A stretch of 8,229 nt of DNA from Xenorhabdus eapokensis (GTDB lineage Bacteria > Pseudomonadota > Gammaproteobacteria > Enterobacterales > Enterobacteriaceae): assembly GCF_001908105.1 (NCBI RefSeq), contig NZ_MKGQ01000059.1, positions 1-8,229 on the forward strand, written 5' to 3'. The notes beneath the pieces were generated by a model. It was not told the origin of the DNA, ran no database searches, and worked only from the letters and a program-made list of their open reading frames with translations. Both the position numbers and the translations under genes were made by a program. Shown piece by piece: positions 5,875-8,229 of this stretch; within the stretch, counting starts at the first letter, position 1, and each line of letters begins with the position of its first letter.

Positions 5875-7348
5875 GTGTCTGCTCCTTTGTGTTTGTAATT
5901 CCAAAAGTAATGGCATAGGCCTCCGTAAGGCAGTCGACGATGTGCATGTGGCGTTCCATGTGAGGCAACCAATACAGCGGGTTATTACGGTTAGAGAGAT
6001 ACTCTTGATGCATGGTTTTGATTGTCCATTGCCCTCCTTGGGGCTCACGAACCTCCCACCTGAGGTTCCCTTGGCGGTCAAAGACATGGAGTATAGAGTC
6101 GCTCATCACTGCAATGCCTTTTGAACCATACAGTGTCAGTAGCTCAATTTTTTGGTGTGCGTGACGATTGGTTATGATTCTTCCTGTGCCATTACCACTG
6201 ATTGAACTGGTAAGGATTGTGCTGGTGTCCTCTAACTGTTCGGCCTCTGTCTCTCCATAGCAGTATGCGATCTGGGCAGATTCAATCTTCTGCTCACCCA
6301 GTAGCCAGACAATAAAATCTAGCTGATGATAGGCCATATCCAGCATCACTCCTCCTCGTGCAGAAGTCCATTTTGAACGCCACCCACTGGTTCGACCAGG
6401 AATCGACAGTGAGTACTCATAAGTGTATGCATACACCTGTCCGAGAAGATGGAGGCTTGACTTAAGCTGTCTCCCTATTAGACGGAAAGGACGATGGGCA
6501 GTAGTGAATACAGGAGTAGATTTTTCACTGGCAATTTGAAATAATTCTCGAGCTTCTTTGCTTGTAACTGCGAAGGGCTTCTCCTTTAAGACGCTAATGC
6601 CTTTTGATAGTAATTGGATAGCAAGTTCAGTGTGATATTCGTGTGGAACAGCCAAATAGGCAACCTCCACATTAATTTTGCTTTTTTCGAACATCTCACT
6701 AATAGAGGCGAATGTCTGTAATCCCATCTTTTCGGTACGATGCCTAGCTTCAATATCGATATCAACTGCAGCAATCACCTTCCCTCGGGAGTAATGTGTC
6801 AAGAATTCTGCAGCTTGTTTTCCTCCTGCACCGATAATTGCAAGTTGAAGTGGGTACAAGCTTCGGTTAGACACAGAGATTTCTCTTATATTTTCAGAGA
6901 GTGCGTGGCTTTCTGAAAGTGCTCGTGTAGCAATGTTGTAGATGTGTTCACCGTAGCCTAAGAAATGGTTAACCTGTAGGAATGATTGAATTTCTTCTTG
7001 GGTAAGGAACCAGCGAGCATGAGTGTACTTATCACGCTCAATGCGCTGTTCGGCCTCATTCATGTTTACTTCGACAAGAAAGCTCTTATCGATCCACCTG
7101 TCTCCTTGTAAGTCATATTCATCCATTCCAAGTTCGGAGATGATTCGAGTTAGCTGCCATCCTGTCTCTTCAAAAATCTCTCGTTCAAGAGCTTGAAGTT
7201 CGCTTTCACCTTCTTCTACCTTTCCGCCAACAACATCCCAAGCACCAGGCAGTACCTTGCAATCCCAACGTCGTTGCTGTAGATAAATTGCACCATCCTC
7301 TGGGCGTCGAATGAGAGCGGCAACAGTCATTTTTAATTGATTAATCAT
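5867..7348 (-). CDS. pur7-pur10: Fused Nudix hydrolase - Gfo/Idh/MocA dehydrogenase (Pur7-Pur10-like)
   Basis: One 493-aa protein with two enzymes. Residues about 7-145 are a Nudix hydrolase with a perfect box (Gly42 to Trp64: GKVEEGE...REIFEETGW), which removes pyrophosphate from nucleotides. Residues about 166-493 are a Gfo/Idh/MocA NAD(P) dehydrogenase: LAIIGAGG (169-176), VDIDIEAR after strand 2, EKP with catalytic Lys257, and GGVMLDMAYHQLD with Asp337 and His341. In puromycin synthesis Pur10 is assigned the oxidation of the ATP 3'-OH and Pur7 the cleavage of 3'-amino-3'-dATP to the monophosphate; here they are one chain in the same order as the separate genes. The start is ATG 7348, overlapping the M28 stop by 8 nt, with a weak GGAUG site; ATG 7330 is the alternative. 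The longer open frame to 7501 only overlaps the M28 gene and does not look conserved. Confidence 0.85.
   Translation of the reverse strand: MINQLKMTVAALIRRPEDGAIYLQQRRWDCKVLPGAWDVVGGKVEEGESELQALEREIFEETGWQLTRIISELGMDEYDLQGDRWIDKSFLVEVNMNEAEQRIERDKYTHARWFLTQEEIQSFLQVNHFLGYGEHIYNIATRALSESHALSENIREISVSNRSLYPLQLAIIGAGGKQAAEFLTHYSRGKVIAAVDIDIEARHRTEKMGLQTFASISEMFEKSKINVEVAYLAVPHEYHTELAIQLLSKGISVLKEKPFAVTSKEARELFQIASEKSTPVFTTAHRPFRLIGRQLKSSLHLLGQVYAYTYEYSLSIPGRTSGWRSKWTSARGGVMLDMAYHQLDFIVWLLGEQKIESAQIAYCYGETEAEQLEDTSTILTSSISGNGTGRIITNRHAHQKIELLTLYGSKGIAVMSDSILHVFDRQGNLRWEVREPQGGQWTIKTMHQEYLSNRNNPLYWLPHMERHMHIVDCLTEAYAITFGITNTKEQTHV
5882..5888 (-). promoter_or_regulatory. Ribosome-binding site deciding the Pur4-like start
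   Basis: AAAGGAG on the minus strand ends 7 nt before the ATG at 5874. It is the strongest Shine-Dalgarno match in the operon and rules out the longer open frame that reaches 6087. It lies inside the last codons of the Nudix-dehydrogenase gene. Confidence 0.75.
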
Positions 7349-8126
7349 GTGCATCATCCAACTTTGCGAGAAGATGGTGAAGAACAAATTGTGTTTCATA
7401 CAATTTCTTCTGATCAACATGTCCATAATTATCACATTGACGGTGATAACAGTCATCGAATGGATAACCTGCCTGTCCTCCCCATTTGATAGCTTGCTCA
7501 CGAGTTTTTATTTCAAACGATCCTCCCCAGAGTCCTCCGGTGGGAATTCCAGCATCTTTATAACTTAAATCATCAGATCGAGGGGTTGTATTGGTGTCGA
7601 CTTCTGCTTCAATGCCCAACTTTTGGTAAGCTTCTATAATTCTATTCGAGATCCTTTGGCTGACATTTCCACCATTAGTGTCCCGGGTGTAAAAATATCC
7701 TGAGTTTGGGGATGTTTGCATCTCCAGGTTCACGTAGGCATAGATGCTGTCTGGATTTGTCACAGTTTGGAGATAGCTCCGTGAACCAGCGAATACAAAT
7801 TCTTCGGCGCTCCAAAACATATATCGATAAGTTCTAGATTTCGGCTGATTAGCATTACTTATCGCGTAATCTAACAGCAGTGCCGCACTCGTAGCATTGT
7901 CATTGATCCCAGGACTTTGAGGAACTGAATCTAAATGGGCACCAACTTCAATTGCTGGGGAGTTATTTGTTCCAGTATTTTCGGCAATGAGGTTCATGCT
8001 CCACCTACGCTCTGTGGTCATTAGAACGTCCAATACCAAACTAGATGGATCAGAATGGATTTTGATGTAAGTGGGATGGCTTATTCCCACTAGAGGTATA
8101 TCTAGATATCCGGTGCCTTTCAGCAA
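7341..8126 (-). CDS. napH: M28 aminopeptidase, NapH-like, catalytic domain (5' part missing or frameshifted)
   Basis: A zinc metallopeptidase of the Streptomyces griseus aminopeptidase type. Within the 261 codons visible, ligands sit at His64 and Asp76 (GAHLDSV...PGINDNA), Glu108-Glu109 (WSAEE; base and ligand) and His228 (CYHRQC, the Cys pair matching the family disulfide). The position usually held by ligand Asp is Glu135 (VNLEM). The first residues, GTGYLDIPLVGIS, are the end of a PA domain. The puromycin cluster encodes NapH, a secreted M28-type enzyme that deacetylates N-acetylpuromycin outside the cell; position and family match. The apparent start is TTG without a ribosome-binding site, and there is no signal peptide although the Cys pair implies export, so the true gene begins further upstream. 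An in-frame TGA precedes it at 8142-8144, and another frame continues the protein. The gene may be disrupted, or the sequence may contain an indel. An ordinary aminopeptidase is the alternative. Confidence 0.75.
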   Translation of the reverse strand: MLKGTGYLDIPLVGISHPTYIKIHSDPSSLVLDVLMTTERRWSMNLIAENTGTNNSPAIEVGAHLDSVPQSPGINDNATSAALLLDYAISNANQPKSRTYRYMFWSAEEFVFAGSRSYLQTVTNPDSIYAYVNLEMQTSPNSGYFYTRDTNGGNVSQRISNRIIEAYQKLGIEAEVDTNTTPRSDDLSYKDAGIPTGGLWGGSFEIKTREQAIKWGGQAGYPFDDCYHRQCDNYGHVDQKKLYETQFVLHHLLAKLDDAHD

Positions 8127-8229
8127 TATATAAATAAGCTTTCAAAATAGTAGATCACTTGGAGGGAACTCAGTCCAATTTTTGCGATCTGATTAATCGC
8201 CAAATCAAAAAAAATCCCAAAATGGACTG
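8120..8229 (-). pseudogene. Probable upstream PA-domain segment of the M28 gene, in a shifted frame
   Basis: From the right edge a minus-strand frame stays open for 35 codons before a TGA at 8122-8120. It includes AINQIAKIGLSSLQVIYY, which resembles the helix-strand of PA domains (an N-x-AAKAGA-x-VIIYN-like pattern). Such a segment should stand shortly before the GTGYLDIPLVGIS that begins the neighbouring M28 frame. The two frames differ by one base and overlap in the AT-rich stretch around 8125-8145. I infer one gene with a single-base indel, either real or a sequencing error, continuing past the window. The similarity is weak and judged by eye. Confidence 0.4.
8171..8229. repeat. Imperfect inverted repeat at the window edge
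   Basis: CAGTCCAATTTT (8171-8182) is mirrored by AAAATGGACTG (8219-8229), with an extra A as the only mismatch. Inside are GCGAT/ATCGC (8184-8188 with 8196-8200) and the palindrome GATTAATC (8191-8198). The outer arm ends exactly at the last base of the window. It may be a chance feature of the putative M28 coding sequence, an assembly-end artefact, or the tip of a mobile element. Confidence 0.3.

Noticed and set aside
5875..6087. Longer N-terminus for the aminotransferase
   Set aside because: It is a shadow of the dehydrogenase C-terminal coding region, and AAAGGAG sits 7 nt before the ATG at 5874.
4639..7348. Kanosamine- or aminocyclitol-type pathway (dehydrogenase + DegT aminotransferase + phosphatase, as in ntdCAB)
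   Set aside because: The trio alone would fit, but the Nudix domain, the N-methyltransferase with a planar-amine motif, the Pac homologue and the NapH-type M28 peptidase together match the puromycin set in family and order.
7349..7501. Longer N-terminus for the Nudix-dehydrogenase protein
   Set aside because: The extra residues would overlap conserved M28 sequence (including the CYHRQC zinc ligand region), are low-complexity and hydrophobic, and lie before the natural start of the Nudix fold.
1104..7568. Plus-strand open frames of 60-120 codons across the operon
   Set aside because: All are antisense to clearly conserved minus-strand genes, lack motifs and have no convincing ribosome-binding sites.
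8127..8229. IS insertion truncating the M28 gene
   Set aside because: The inverted repeat hinted at this, but no known IS terminus or target duplication was recognisable, and the open frame resembling a PA domain explains the segment better.

Overview
The window carries one leftward (minus-strand) operon of seven tightly packed genes. It looks like a biosynthesis and self-resistance set for a puromycin-type 3'-aminonucleoside antibiotic. In transcription order (right to left) the genes are: an M28 aminopeptidase like N-acetylpuromycin hydrolase (NapH); a single protein joining a Nudix hydrolase (Pur7-like) to a Gfo/Idh/MocA dehydrogenase (Pur10-like); a DegT/StrS PLP aminotransferase (Pur4-like); a SAM N-methyltransferase (Pur5-like); an inositol-monophosphatase-family phosphatase (Pur3-like); a GNAT with clear similarity and identical length (199 aa) to puromycin N-acetyltransferase (Pac); and a 708-aa protein with a caspase/CHAT-like core that I cannot assign. 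As I recall it, the Streptomyces alboniger order is napH-pur7-pur10-pur6-pur4-pur5-pur3. The window matches this, except that pur7 and pur10 are fused and pur6 (aminoacyl-nucleoside synthetase) is absent.

Inferred pathway by analogy with puromycin: the Pur10 domain oxidises the 3'-OH of ATP, the Pur4-like enzyme installs the 3'-amine, the Nudix domain removes pyrophosphate to give the monophosphate, the Pur3-like enzyme dephosphorylates it, and the Pur5-like enzyme methylates the adenine N6 amine. Pac protects the producer by N-acetylation, and a NapH-like enzyme removes the acetyl group outside the cell. The aminoacyl ligase, the tyrosine O-methyltransferase (DmpM) and the exporter (Pur8) are not in the window, so the final product is unknown.

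The left end (1-374) is a nest of mobile elements. An IS982-family element inserted 35 bp beyond the operon's last stop codon. Its transposase gene is broken after about 21 codons by a second IS982-family element. That second transposase is broken within codon 13 by what looks like the 5' end of a group II intron. All three are in minus orientation and run off the left edge.

At the right end the M28 reading frame has no credible start. Another frame, open to the window edge, reads like the preceding part of its PA domain, so the gene is probably frameshifted (a mutation or a sequence error) and continues outside the window.

The host cannot be named. By eye the base composition is moderate (roughly mid-40s percent GC), far from the GC-rich Streptomyces that make puromycin. 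Shine-Dalgarno sites are canonical, and the IS982 and group II intron load suggests a bacterium outside the classic producers.
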